A stretch of 37,802 bases of DNA from Alkalibacterium putridalgicola (GCF_900109825.1 NZ_FOBL01000024.1:1-37802), one strand, 5' to 3'; positions 26,113 to 33,555 are shown, counted from the stretch's first letter. The notes: a model not told the origin generated them from the letters alone. Numbers and translations are program-made.

Positions 26113-27381
26113 TTGAACAAAAAATTTGTTGTATCATTAATGACATCGTTAGTGCTGGCAGGACCTTTGTTACGTTTAACAGTAGTGGATGCATCACAAA
26201 ACTCAGAAGATGCCGTGAGTCAGGAAGATAAGTCTTTTGAAAAGGAAAAAGCAGAGCTTGAAGAAACTATTTCAGACGCCCAGGCAACCATCGATGACCT
26301 TGTTATAGATATCAGCAGTCAGGAAGCAGACCTTGAAAAGGGTAGAACAGAAATCGAACAGGCTCAAGAAGAAATCACTCAGCTGAAAGAGCAAATCAAA
26401 CAGCGCAGTGAAGAGTTAGTAAACAAATCACGTTCTGACAAGAAAAAAAACGTGAACCTGTTAAATCCGGTGGGACAAATGGGTGATGTGAACAGTTTGG
26501 CTCCCTCTGCTCAGAATACTTTACTGGCACAAATAAACGATCAGAAGGCACTGGATAGAGCTGAAGAGCAAGTGAAACGCCAGGAAGAAGAGCTGAAGAG
26601 CGCCGAAGCGGAACTGAAAGTCAACCGGGACGACATCGTCAGCCAGCGTACGGAGCTGGAAGACAGGATCGTTAAGGTCGCTGAAAAGTTTGACATGTCG
26701 GATGATGAAAAAGAGTCATTCGTCAACGAACAGACCATCATAGCTGAACGAACAAGCAGCTTGAATGAAGAGCTGAAAAACGAACAGCAGCGTATTCTCG
26801 AAGAAGAACGTGAAAAAGAAGAAGCCGAGCGTTTAGCTGAAGAAAAACGCAAAAAAGAAAAAGAAGCGGAAGAAAAAGCAAAAGCCGAAGCAGAAAAGAA
26901 AGCAGAAAAAGAGAAAGCGGCAAAAGAAAAAGCTAAAGTAGAAGTAAAGGCGGAGGTCTCAACGTCGTCATCTGAAGGAGCGAAAGAGTCAAAAAGCAGT
27001 GGATGGTCACGTCCGGCAAGCGGCAATATGACGTCACCTTTTGGCTATCGTACCCATCCGGTAACGGGTAAACAAGGGTCTTTCCACTCCGGGATCGATA
27101 TTGCAGGCAGCGGTTCTGTTGTTGCTTCACGTGCCGGAACAGTGACCCAAGCATCATACTCTGACACGTATGGTTATACAGTGATCGTTGATCATGGTGA
27201 CGGGTACTCTACCTTATATGCGCACTTGAAAAAAGGTTTAAGTGTGTCGAATGGCCAGAGCGTCTCGCAGGGTCAGCAGGTTGGCATCATGGGAACGACC
27301 GGACGTTCAACAGGCGTTCACCTGCACTTTGAAGTCCGCAAAGGCGGAGAAGCTGTCAACCCGATGAACTATTTAAACTAA
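26113..27381 (+). CDS. Secreted M23 (LytM) endopeptidase with N-terminal coiled coil
   Basis: The 422-residue protein starts from TTG (MNKKFVVSLMTSLVLAGPLL) with a signal peptide ending near VDAS (residue 28). A long coiled coil (about 30-280) becomes a Lys/Glu/Ala-rich stretch, then comes a C-terminal LytM domain. Zinc ligands are intact: FHSGID (His325, Asp329) and VHLHFEV (His405), with catalytic His371 in LYAHL. It should cleave peptidoglycan cross-bridges or stem peptides, possibly controlled by the coiled coil as in PcsB or EnvC. Compared with its neighbour, the PcsB-like segment in mid-coil is replaced by an Asn/Pro/Gly-rich stretch (NLLNPVGQMGDVNSLAPSAQ). Confidence 0.88.
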   Translation: MNKKFVVSLMTSLVLAGPLLRLTVVDASQNSEDAVSQEDKSFEKEKAELEETISDAQATIDDLVIDISSQEADLEKGRTEIEQAQEEITQLKEQIKQRSEELVNKSRSDKKKNVNLLNPVGQMGDVNSLAPSAQNTLLAQINDQKALDRAEEQVKRQEEELKSAEAELKVNRDDIVSQRTELEDRIVKVAEKFDMSDDEKESFVNEQTIIAERTSSLNEELKNEQQRILEEEREKEEAERLAEEKRKKEKEAEEKAKAEAEKKAEKEKAAKEKAKVEVKAEVSTSSSEGAKESKSSGWSRPASGNMTSPFGYRTHPVTGKQGSFHSGIDIAGSGSVVASRAGTVTQASYSDTYGYTVIVDHGDGYSTLYAHLKKGLSVSNGQSVSQGQQVGIMGTTGRSTGVHLHFEVRKGGEAVNPMNYLN

Positions 27382-27423
27382 AGGGACGATAAGCTCTCTC
27401 AGTAAACCAATTGAATAGGACTG

Positions 27424-27462
27424 AAAGAGGAAGAAAACGACCACGTTTTCTTCCTCTTTTTT
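27424..27462 (+). terminator. Intrinsic terminator of the first M23 gene
   Basis: A perfect 16-bp stem (27424-27439 with 27444-27459), loop ACCA, ends in T's to 27462. It lies 43 nt after the stop. Confidence 0.92.
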
Positions 27463-27642
27463 AATCGCTTTAGAAAATGGAAGTATCTGATTGCCGAATA
27501 ACTGAAAAGGTGGTTGAGTCCATATTTATTCCTTAGCTTCAAGTCTTATTGTATAGCGGAAAAATAGTGGCTTTTGATTAGGGGTTCCTGTTCAAGAACC
27601 ATAACAGTCTCTTCTTCAGCATCTGTTTAAAAGTTGTCAGAA

Positions 27643-27675
27643 ATCCATAAAATATCCATAACTAATGGTTATTAT
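27643..27675 (+). promoter_or_regulatory. Promoter with 11-bp-spaced direct repeat (candidate response-regulator site)
   Basis: ATCCATAAAATATCCATAA (27643-27661) contains two TCCAT copies 11 bp apart, followed 27 bp from its first base by TATTAT (27670-27675), a -10-like element. The arrangement is repeated exactly upstream of the gene at 29917. Direct repeats with 11-bp period are typical of OmpR/PhoB-type regulators, and one is encoded at 34162. The second copy lies where a -35 would be. Confidence 0.6.
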
Positions 27676-27715
27676 TAAACTAGCAAGAAGAGATAACTAT
27701 AAGGAGATGGATCAA

Positions 27716-28057
27716 ATGAATATGATTAGTGGAATTCTAGCAGGGGCTTTAGCTTTTTCAGGTGGACTGGGTTTCTCAGATATTGTTAAAGAAGATATGA
27801 CAAACCAAGACATAGTCAGTGTAGAGAACAATGTCAGTTATAACCATATGTCAGATGTGATGGATGCGGAAGATTTTAAAGATATGGAAAGATTAATGGA
27901 AGACGAGATTATCAACTTCGGACAAATGAAGCCGCATTTGAATGAAGTGCATCCTGAGTTAACTAATCAGCAGCTTAGGGAGCATTACAAGGATATGCAT
28001 GGAACAGGCGGATCTTCTCAAAGTAATAATTTCAAAGGTATGGACAGCATGCATTAA
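27716..28057 (+). CDS. Small Met/His-rich protein with N-terminal hydrophobic segment, probably exported
   Basis: The 113-residue product starts MNMISGILAGALAFSGGLGF, a hydrophobic segment that could be a signal or anchor peptide although it lacks early basic residues. AAGGAG 9 nt before the ATG at 27716 decides the start; the frame opens 17 codons earlier without such a site. The mature part is rich in Met, His, Asp and Glu: YNHMSDVMD, QMKPHLNEVHPE, HYKDMHG and a terminal GMDSMH. I do not recognise a family. Met/His clusters suggest binding of a soft metal such as Cu(I), an inference. It shares its promoter arrangement with the gene at 29917. Confidence 0.7.
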   Translation: MNMISGILAGALAFSGGLGFSDIVKEDMTNQDIVSVENNVSYNHMSDVMDAEDFKDMERLMEDEIINFGQMKPHLNEVHPELTNQQLREHYKDMHGTGGSSQSNNFKGMDSMH

Positions 28058-28070
28058 AGGTTAAATTATA

Positions 28071-28104
28071 AAAGAAGCCACAAGCAATACTTAGTGGCTT
28101 CTTT
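28071..28104 (+). terminator. Intrinsic terminator of the Met/His-rich gene
   Basis: AAAGAAGCCAC (28071-28081) pairs with GTGGCTTCTTT (28094-28104), an 11-bp stem whose 3' arm ends in T's. It lies 13 nt after the stop. Confidence 0.88.
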
Positions 28105-28210
28105 ATATTTGGTTATAGCAGATAACTAATCACGTGCTACTTTTGCATGTACACCACACATGTCTTGGATTATGATGATAATAAAGTTATTTTGTAATAT
28201 AAGTTAAATA

Positions 28211-28255
28211 TGTCATACAAATAAAACATAACTTTGGCAGTGTTTATGCTATACT
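28211..28255 (+). promoter_or_regulatory. Promoter and candidate WalR-type site of the second M23 gene
   Basis: The extended -10 TGCTATACT (28247-28255) sits in the same TGTTTATGCTATACT as in the first M23 promoter. TGTCAT-ACAAA-TAAAAC begins 39 bp upstream of the -10 (28211), at the same place as TGTTAC in the paralogue. TGTAAT also occurs at 28193. This suggests shared control by a WalR-like regulator. Confidence 0.5.
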
Positions 28256-28357
28256 ATTTTTTGACAAAGAAAAAAGTAGAAATCACTTAGCCGTAAAGAA
28301 AATATAAAAATGTACTATCAACCTAAACAGATATCAAAGGACAAGGAGCTACATATC

Positions 28358-29733
28358 GTGAAAAAAAATACATTTTAACATTTATAGCATCAGTAATTCT
28401 CGCAGGACCTTTAATGCAGCCGATAGAGGTTGAAGCCTCTCAAAAATTAGAAGAACTGGAAATTCAGCAGCAGGAACTGGAAAGTGAATCACAAAAAATA
28501 GGTACTGAGGTCCAGAGCCGTGAAGAAAAAATGGCATCACTTGAAAAAGAAAAAGCTCAACTGGAAAAAGAAGTGACCGCCCTTCAAGCAGATATCGATA
28601 CTCTAGTTCTGGAAATCAATGAACAGGAAAATGAAATCCAGCGCATCAAAGAAGAAATCGAACGTCTGCAGAAAGAAATCGTTCAACTGCAACAGCAGAT
28701 CGATAACCGTAATGAACAACTGGAATCACAAGCACGTTCTGTACAGACAAACGCCAGCGCTTCAGACATCGTTGACTTGTTGATGTCAGCGGAAAGCTTA
28801 TCTGATTTAGTTGGACGCATCAACGTCGTCAATAAACTGGTTACTGCAAATCAGGATATTATGGGAGAACAGATCGCTGACCAGAATGCTTTAGAAGAAA
28901 ACGAAAAACAAGTTAAAGCTGAACAGGAAGAGATGGAAAAAGTTAAAGCTCAACTGGAAGTCAGCCGAAATAATTTAGTCAACCAGCGTGTTGAGTTAGA
29001 TGATAAAATCGTTCAGATCGCAGAAAAATATGAGATGAATGCTGAAGAAAGAGAATCATTCATCAATGAACAGGCGATCCTTGCAGAACGTACCAGCACA
29101 TTAAATGAAGAAATGAAAGCTGAGAAACAGCGCATCATTGAAGAAGAACGTGCTAGACAAGAAGCGATCCGTATCGCTCAGGAAAAAGCACAGAGAGAAG
29201 CAGAAGCAAAGGCTAAAGCAGAAGCGGCAGCAAGAGCTAAGGCAGAGGCAAAAACAGCTGCCGCCGCCAAAGCCAACGATAAACCACAAGCTGCAACGTC
29301 TTCAAATAATGCAAGTTCGACTGAGGCTTCATCGAATGTGGCTCCAACAAGTAATGGATGGACAAGACCCGCTAGAGGGAGAATATCGTCCCCCTATGGC
29401 TGGCGAACTCATCCGATTTTTGGCGATCGCCGATTCCATACAGGTGTTGATATCGCAGGAAGTGGCCCGATCATAGCTGCCCGTGCCGGTACTGTAACTA
29501 CAGCCGGGTATAATGGCGCCCTAGGCTATTACGTCAAGGTAGACCACGGTGATGGCTATACATCAGTGTATTCGCATATGCAGCCTAATCTAAGTGTTGC
29601 GCGTGGTCAACGAGTGTCACAAGGTCAACAGCTCGGCATCATGGGGACTACTGGAGATTCTACGGGTGTGCACCTGGATTTCAAAGTGTATAGGAATGGA
29701 GAAACCGTTGATCCGATGAACTATATCAATTAG
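28358..29733 (+). pseudogene. Second M23-like coiled-coil protein, start frameshifted in an A8 tract and zinc ligand replaced
   Basis: The only start with a ribosome binding site is GTG at 28358 (AAGGAG 9 nt upstream), but in this frame the product stops after six codons. The signal peptide KKYILTFIASVILAGPLMQP and the remaining 440 or so codons are in another frame. One extra A in the A8 run (28361-28368) would restore GTG-(AAA)3-TAC and a normal protein. The body has a long PcsB-like coiled coil (including DLLMSAESLSDLVGRINVVN), an Ala/Lys-rich linker and a LytM domain. FHTGVD is intact, but the last motif reads VHLDFKV instead of HLHF, so the third zinc ligand is Asp. The internal ATG at 28414 lacks both ribosome binding site and signal peptide. 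Alternatives are a sequencing error, phase variation or transcriptional slippage. Confidence 0.8.
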
Positions 29734-29770
29734 TAATTTCAAAATTTAGTACGTGTCAGTGTAAAATTAT

Positions 29771-29807
29771 GACGTCAGTGGATGAACAGTCGCTGACGTC
29801 TTTTTTT
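29771..29807 (+). terminator. Intrinsic terminator of the second M23 gene
   Basis: GACGTCAG (29771-29778) pairs with CTGACGTC (29793-29800), followed by T7 (29801-29807). Confidence 0.9.
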
Positions 29808-29853
29808 GAACAATTAACCAGTGAATAAACAAAAAAATAATATAAACTGCAAT

Positions 29854-29895
29854 CTCCATTTTTTCTCCATAATTCTTTTTTATACTAAAGGTATA
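29854..29895 (+). promoter_or_regulatory. Promoter with 11-bp-spaced direct repeat and -10 palindrome
   Basis: CTCCATTTTTTCTCCATAA (29854-29872) has two TCCAT copies 11 bp apart, and the -10 TATACT (29881-29886) begins 27 bp from its first base, exactly as at 27643. The -10 is also half of TATAC-TAAAG-GTATA (29881-29895). The consensus of the two sites is MTCCATNNNNTMTCCATAAY. Confidence 0.62.
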
Positions 29896-29916
29896 GAATA
29901 AGAAGAGGTGGAGAAA

Positions 29917-30444
29917 ATGAAAAAAGGAAAAAAATATATCGCAAGTTTACTGGTTATTGGAGGAGTATCTAGTGTTAGTCTATATAACAGTGAACTGAGC
30001 AATGTTGCAGCCCATGGGAATCAGGAACAGTCGCCAGATCCATATTGGGACGATCGTGATGAGACAATATGGGATCATATGGAAGGCATGCATGGAAATT
30101 CTTTCCGAAACAGAGAGAACAGCATTCCAGATGATAATGGCAGTGAAAACAACACTAATAAAAGTTACGATAAAGAAACCGATAGCTGGAATAACTGGCA
30201 CAATAGAATGTGGGGATTTAGCGATGAAAATCGGTCGGAGAATCCCGAGTCATTTTTTGGTGATATGGGAAATCACATGAGAGGTTTTAGTGACGTTTCC
30301 TTTAATGGTATGTTCGATTGGATGGAAGAGATGCATAATTCATTTAACTTCAATAGAGGAATCATGGACTGGGATGAGCGGGAGTTAAATAACAATGAAG
30401 ACAGAGAATTTATGAAGAGATTTAATTTCTTCAATTCAAAATAG
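29917..30444 (+). CDS. Secreted Met/His/Trp-rich protein of unknown family
   Basis: The 175-residue product starts MKKGKKYIASLLVIGGVSSV, a classical signal peptide with cleavage plausible near AAHG (31-34). The ATG at 29917 is preferred over the GTG three codons earlier because AGAGGTGGAG lies just upstream. The mature part has imperfect repeats: WDHMEGMHGNSF (52-63) and FDWMEEMHNSF (133-143); WGFSDE and RGFSDV; and MGNHMRG (117-123), close to MGQHMRG in the sensor domain of the kinase at 34841. No Cys is present. I do not recognise the family. Extracellular metal binding is inferred from composition, context and the shared promoter site. Confidence 0.72.
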   Translation: MKKGKKYIASLLVIGGVSSVSLYNSELSNVAAHGNQEQSPDPYWDDRDETIWDHMEGMHGNSFRNRENSIPDDNGSENNTNKSYDKETDSWNNWHNRMWGFSDENRSENPESFFGDMGNHMRGFSDVSFNGMFDWMEEMHNSFNFNRGIMDWDERELNNNEDREFMKRFNFFNSK

Positions 30445-30464
30445 TTAGATTAAGTTAAAATGCG

Positions 30465-30510
30465 AATACAACAAGGATCGATGACTCATCCTGTTGTATT
30501 CATTTCTTTT
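30465..30510 (+). terminator. Terminator between the Met/His-rich gene and lgt paralogue
   Basis: AATACAAC-A-AGGA (30465-30477) pairs with TCCT-GTTGTATT (30489-30500), one bulged A, followed by a U-rich tail. The lgt start is only 24 nt beyond the tail, so partial read-through may drive lgt. Confidence 0.75.
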
Positions 30511-30533
30511 AAATAGAATAGGAGAATGTTTAT

Positions 30534-31379
30534 ATGATAGAATTGTTCAGTATCGGACATTTTAGTATTTCTTTATTGGGCGTGACCAGTGCCCTGGGTA
30601 TGATTATTGGATTATTGCTTATTCAAAAAGAAGGTGAACGTAAACGGCTGGATAAAGATATGCTGATGGATCTGGGGCTGTATACTGCTTTACTTGGGAT
30701 TATAGGTGCCAGATTAGGATACATACTGTTCTTTAACCTAGACCATTATCTGGCAAATCCCTTGGACATCTTTAAGATCTCTCAAGGTGGTTTATCGATT
30801 CAAGGAGCCATTCTGGTTGCCGGATCGTTTGCATTCTGGTTTATGAAAAAGAAGAAAATGGCTGTCTGGAAAACAGCAGATGCAATCGTTCCAGGGGTTA
30901 TATTAGGTCAGGCGATAGGCCGTGTCGGCTGTGACGTTTTCGGTGTGCCGATGAGCAGAAACTGGCCATGGGGAGTCATGGTAGGTGGCGAACTGCTGCA
31001 CCCGGCCCAGCTCTATGAAGTAGCGTTAAACTTTATATTGTTTCTGATTATATGGAGAAGAAGACAGACGGCCAAATTTGACGGCGAATTGTTCTTCATA
31101 TATGTCATCGGTTTTGCTTTCAACAGGTTTATTGTAGAGTTCTTCAGATCTAACCCTCAGGCAATCGGCAGTTTAAGTATTGCACATGTCTTGAGTTTGC
31201 TGATTATTGTTTTAGGCTTGCTGTTATTAATGTTCATGCGAAACAAGCATAATGATCAAATTGAATATACCAGCGAAGCGGGTACATTGAAAAATGCAAT
31301 GGTCTATGGAATTATAGCGTTAGGCTTTATTGGATCAGTAGTATTCTATTACGGGATCCATTTTATATACAGTCGATAA
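30534..31379 (+). CDS. Prolipoprotein diacylglyceryl transferase paralogue (Lgt-like)
   Basis: The 281-residue multi-helix membrane protein has the Lgt landmarks GARLGYILFFNLDHY (58-72), GGLSIQGA (85-92), GRVGCDVFG (129-137), HPAQLYEVALNF (156-167) and NRFIVEFFRSNPQ (197-209). Lgt adds diacylglycerol to the lipobox Cys of prolipoproteins. Two positions differ from housekeeping enzymes: the His of the GG-x-x-x-HG motif (His103 in E. coli) is Gln90, and GRxGNFxN reads GRVGCDVF. The Arg of that motif is kept (Arg130). An additional C-terminal hydrophobic segment follows. It probably is an accessory paralogue, since the usual lgt neighbours (hprK and others) are absent. It is first of a three-gene set with the small Met/His protein and Lit. 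Confidence 0.85.
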   Translation: MIELFSIGHFSISLLGVTSALGMIIGLLLIQKEGERKRLDKDMLMDLGLYTALLGIIGARLGYILFFNLDHYLANPLDIFKISQGGLSIQGAILVAGSFAFWFMKKKKMAVWKTADAIVPGVILGQAIGRVGCDVFGVPMSRNWPWGVMVGGELLHPAQLYEVALNFILFLIIWRRRQTAKFDGELFFIYVIGFAFNRFIVEFFRSNPQAIGSLSIAHVLSLLIIVLGLLLLMFMRNKHNDQIEYTSEAGTLKNAMVYGIIALGFIGSVVFYYGIHFIYSR

Positions 31380-31395
31380 CAAAGGAGAAAAATAC

Positions 31396-31605
31396 ATGGA
31401 AACAATACTATTTATCGTTGTTATGATTATTGGCCACGTGCTTATGATGTATTTGATGCCTGGTATGCACGGGGGCCATTCTCACAAAAAAGTTAGTGAT
31501 GCTGATAATGCCTTATTAGAAAAAGAGATACTGGAAGAAAAAAATAGAAAGTTAAAAGAAGAATTACATGAGCTGAGATCTAGAGTTGGACATAAGGAAA
31601 GGTGA
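31396..31605 (+). CDS. Small one-helix membrane protein with a Met/His-rich motif and coiled coil
   Basis: The 69-residue protein has one N-terminal hydrophobic helix (about 4-22), directly followed by MMYLMPGMHGGHSHKK (18-33), then a Glu/Lys-rich coiled coil to the end. The cluster of three His and several Met after the helix is a plausible metal site. AAAGGAGAAA precedes the ATG 17 nt after lgt. The stop overlaps the region where lit begins. I do not recognise a named family; similar short proteins occur in copper-related loci, from memory and not verified here. Confidence 0.7.
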   Translation: METILFIVVMIIGHVLMMYLMPGMHGGHSHKKVSDADNALLEKEILEEKNRKLKEELHELRSRVGHKER

Positions 31606-31613
31606 GAAGCATC

Positions 31614-32321
31614 GTGTTGAGGCAAAGAATTATAAAATCATTAGGATATATCGTGATTTCGCTATTCATTATGTCCGTATCAATAGCTTTTACAATTAAT
31701 TTTACTCCTTTATATATAGTTGATATTGATTATTTGAACATCACAGATTATGTAAATGTATCTAAAGAACAAATTATATTAAATTATCGAATCTTAATGG
31801 ATTACTTGAATATGCCTTGGATAACAGATTTGGCAATGCCTGATTTTCCAAGTTCCGAAAGGGGACTGTTTCATTTCTATGAAGTGAAAAGATTATTCAT
31901 GTTTAATTACCTTATTCTTGCTGCTGCGGGATCAGGGACGTATTTTTTTATGAGGTATATAAAAAGTAGAAATTTATACAAAAGTTTGCTTATATATTTT
32001 AAAAATGGGATTTTTCTATCTTTGACAGTTATAGTAGGTATTCTGATTAGCTTTGATAGCTTATTTCTATTATTTCATCAGTCATTTTTCAACAATGATG
32101 CGTGGTTGTTCAATCCTGCTACAGATCCCATAATTCTGATTTTACCGGCTGAGTTCTTTATGCACAATTTTTTGTTAGCTTTTGGATTAGTTGAAATCTT
32201 ACTGATAACTGGCTACGTTTTGACAAAGAGAAAAACAAGAGACATAAGTCTATTGTCGAAAAAGAAAGAGGTAGGAAAACAGGTAGGCTTTGAGAAGGAG
32301 ATTTCTACTAAAATAAATTGA
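31614..32321 (+). CDS. lit: Lit-like lipoprotein intramolecular transacylase (DUF1461/TIGR01906)
   Basis: The 235-residue integral membrane protein has hydrophobic helices at about 10-37, 96-114, 131-153 and 184-203. It carries the family motif FHQSFFNNDAW (154-164), followed by NPATDPIILILPAEFF (167-182), which identifies DUF1461/TIGR01906. Lit moves the sn-2 acyl chain of diacylglyceryl lipoproteins to the N-terminal Cys, giving lyso-form lipoproteins. The GTG at 31614 (AAAGG 11 nt upstream) is preferred; GTG at 31602, overlapping the previous stop, is possible. A Lit paralogue (Lit2) was described in transmissible copper-resistance operons of Listeria and Enterococcus, which fits the Met/His-rich neighbours. 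Confidence 0.82.
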   Translation: MLRQRIIKSLGYIVISLFIMSVSIAFTINFTPLYIVDIDYLNITDYVNVSKEQIILNYRILMDYLNMPWITDLAMPDFPSSERGLFHFYEVKRLFMFNYLILAAAGSGTYFFMRYIKSRNLYKSLLIYFKNGIFLSLTVIVGILISFDSLFLLFHQSFFNNDAWLFNPATDPIILILPAEFFMHNFLLAFGLVEILLITGYVLTKRKTRDISLLSKKKEVGKQVGFEKEISTKIN

Positions 32322-32394
32322 GTAGGAGATAATTGTAAATAACATAATGTTCAAGATAAGATTATAATAACAATAAAATAATGGAGGAATTAAA

Positions 32395-33395
32395 ATGTCT
32401 ACAAAAATCGCAGTCAATGGATTTGGACGAGTTGGGAGAACAGTACTGAGAAGATTGTTAGATACAGATTCAGATTTGGAAGTTGTGGCTGTTAATGATT
32501 TAAGTGATATTGAAAACTTAGATTAACTGATGGAATTTGACACAACATACGGACGTTTAAAGCATGATGTCCAGGTTCGGGAGAATACTTTGGTTATAAA
32601 ATGGGCATGAAATCAACTACTATCAGGAATCAGAAGAAGGGAATTTACTGTAGGAAGATTTAGGGGTCGACATAGTAATAGAAGCGACGGGAGTGAATGC
32701 AACGGCTGAAAATTCGCAGGAACACATCAAAGCTGGTGCGAAAAAAGTTATACTTACGACTCCGGCTGATAAGGAAACGAAAATCATTGTCTTAGGAGTC
32801 ATTGAGGATGTCATTACACAAGACGACAAACTCCTTTCTTCCGGTTCGTGTACATCAAATGATTTGGCGCCTGTTACAAAAGTTCTGAATGATAAACTTG
32901 GAATCGAAACTGTTTATATGAAGGCGGTTAAGGCATACACGCCTTCGCAGTCATTACACGATAGCCCCGGCTCTAAGGATATGCGCCGGGGTAGAGTAGG
33001 AGCCATAAATGCTATTCCTACTTCTACCGGGCGCCCAAGGCGGTCGGGAAGGTCATTCCTTCTATAGAAAACAGTATCGATGGATCAGCAACTCGAGTGC
33101 CATTTCCTGATGCTGCAATAGTGGAGTTTTATACTACTCTTAAAAAGAAAGTGATGATTGAAGAAGTGAATAAAGCAATGAACGAAGCCGCCAATTCTTC
33201 ATTCGAATATTCTGAAAACCGATTGTATCTTCGGACGTTATTGGTACTTCTGCAGGAGGAATATTTGACGCCACGTTAACGGATATTATAAAAAATAAAG
33301 ATACTCAACTTATTAAAACAGTTTCATGGTATGACATTAAGTATGGTTTTGTTTCCAATCTTGTTCGTTTGATAGAATATGTAGCTGAATTATAG
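32395..33395 (+). pseudogene. Decayed type I glyceraldehyde-3-phosphate dehydrogenase
   Basis: The N terminus is clear ([23 protein letters not shown]-binding), but a TAA interrupts at 32524-32526. The frame then changes at least three times. The catalytic segment SGSCTSNDLAPVTKVLNDKL and VKAYTPSQSLHDSPG lie in a second frame up to about 33040. FPDAAIVEFYTTLKKKVMIE is back in the first frame, and DVIGTSAGGIFDATLTD to SWYDIKYGFVSNLVRLIEYV in another, ending TAG at 33393-33395. The order and spacing of GAPDH motifs are intact, so decay is recent. It was probably a second gap; the housekeeping gene is expected elsewhere. Confidence 0.92.
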
Positions 33396-33406
33396 AGAAG
33401 CAGACG

Positions 33407-33440
33407 AAAAAAGAGTTGATGAAAAATATCGGCTCTTTTT
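33407..33440 (+). terminator. Intrinsic terminator after the gap pseudogene
   Basis: AAAAAAGAGTTGAT (33407-33420) pairs with ATCGGCTCTTTTT (33428-33440), including two G-U pairs, loop GAAAAAT, and the 3' arm forms the T-run. Confidence 0.8.
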
Positions 33441-33504
33441 AAATCTATTATCATAAAATCCAAAGAGATTTCGGTATTACGGTAAAAAATTAAACTACTG
33501 GTGG

Positions 33505-33533
33505 TTCTATTGCAGGAATATTCAATGTATAAT
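33505..33533 (+). promoter_or_regulatory. Putative promoter of the second adenylate kinase gene
   Basis: A perfect TATAAT (33528-33533) lies 17 bp after TTCTAT (33505-33510), a weak -35, about 22 bp before the start codon region. Suggestive only. Confidence 0.45.
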
Positions 33534-33555
33534 AAGTTTACAAAAGGAGTTCGAT

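Noticed and set aside
26541-27026. 161-codon minus-strand open frame
   Set aside because: It is the Ser/Phe-rich mirror of the Glu/Lys/Ala-rich coiled-coil coding sequence; no promoter or ribosome binding site.
32395-33395. Programmed frameshifting in the gap region
   Set aside because: One in-frame stop and at least three frame changes without slippery sites or structures are better explained by decay.
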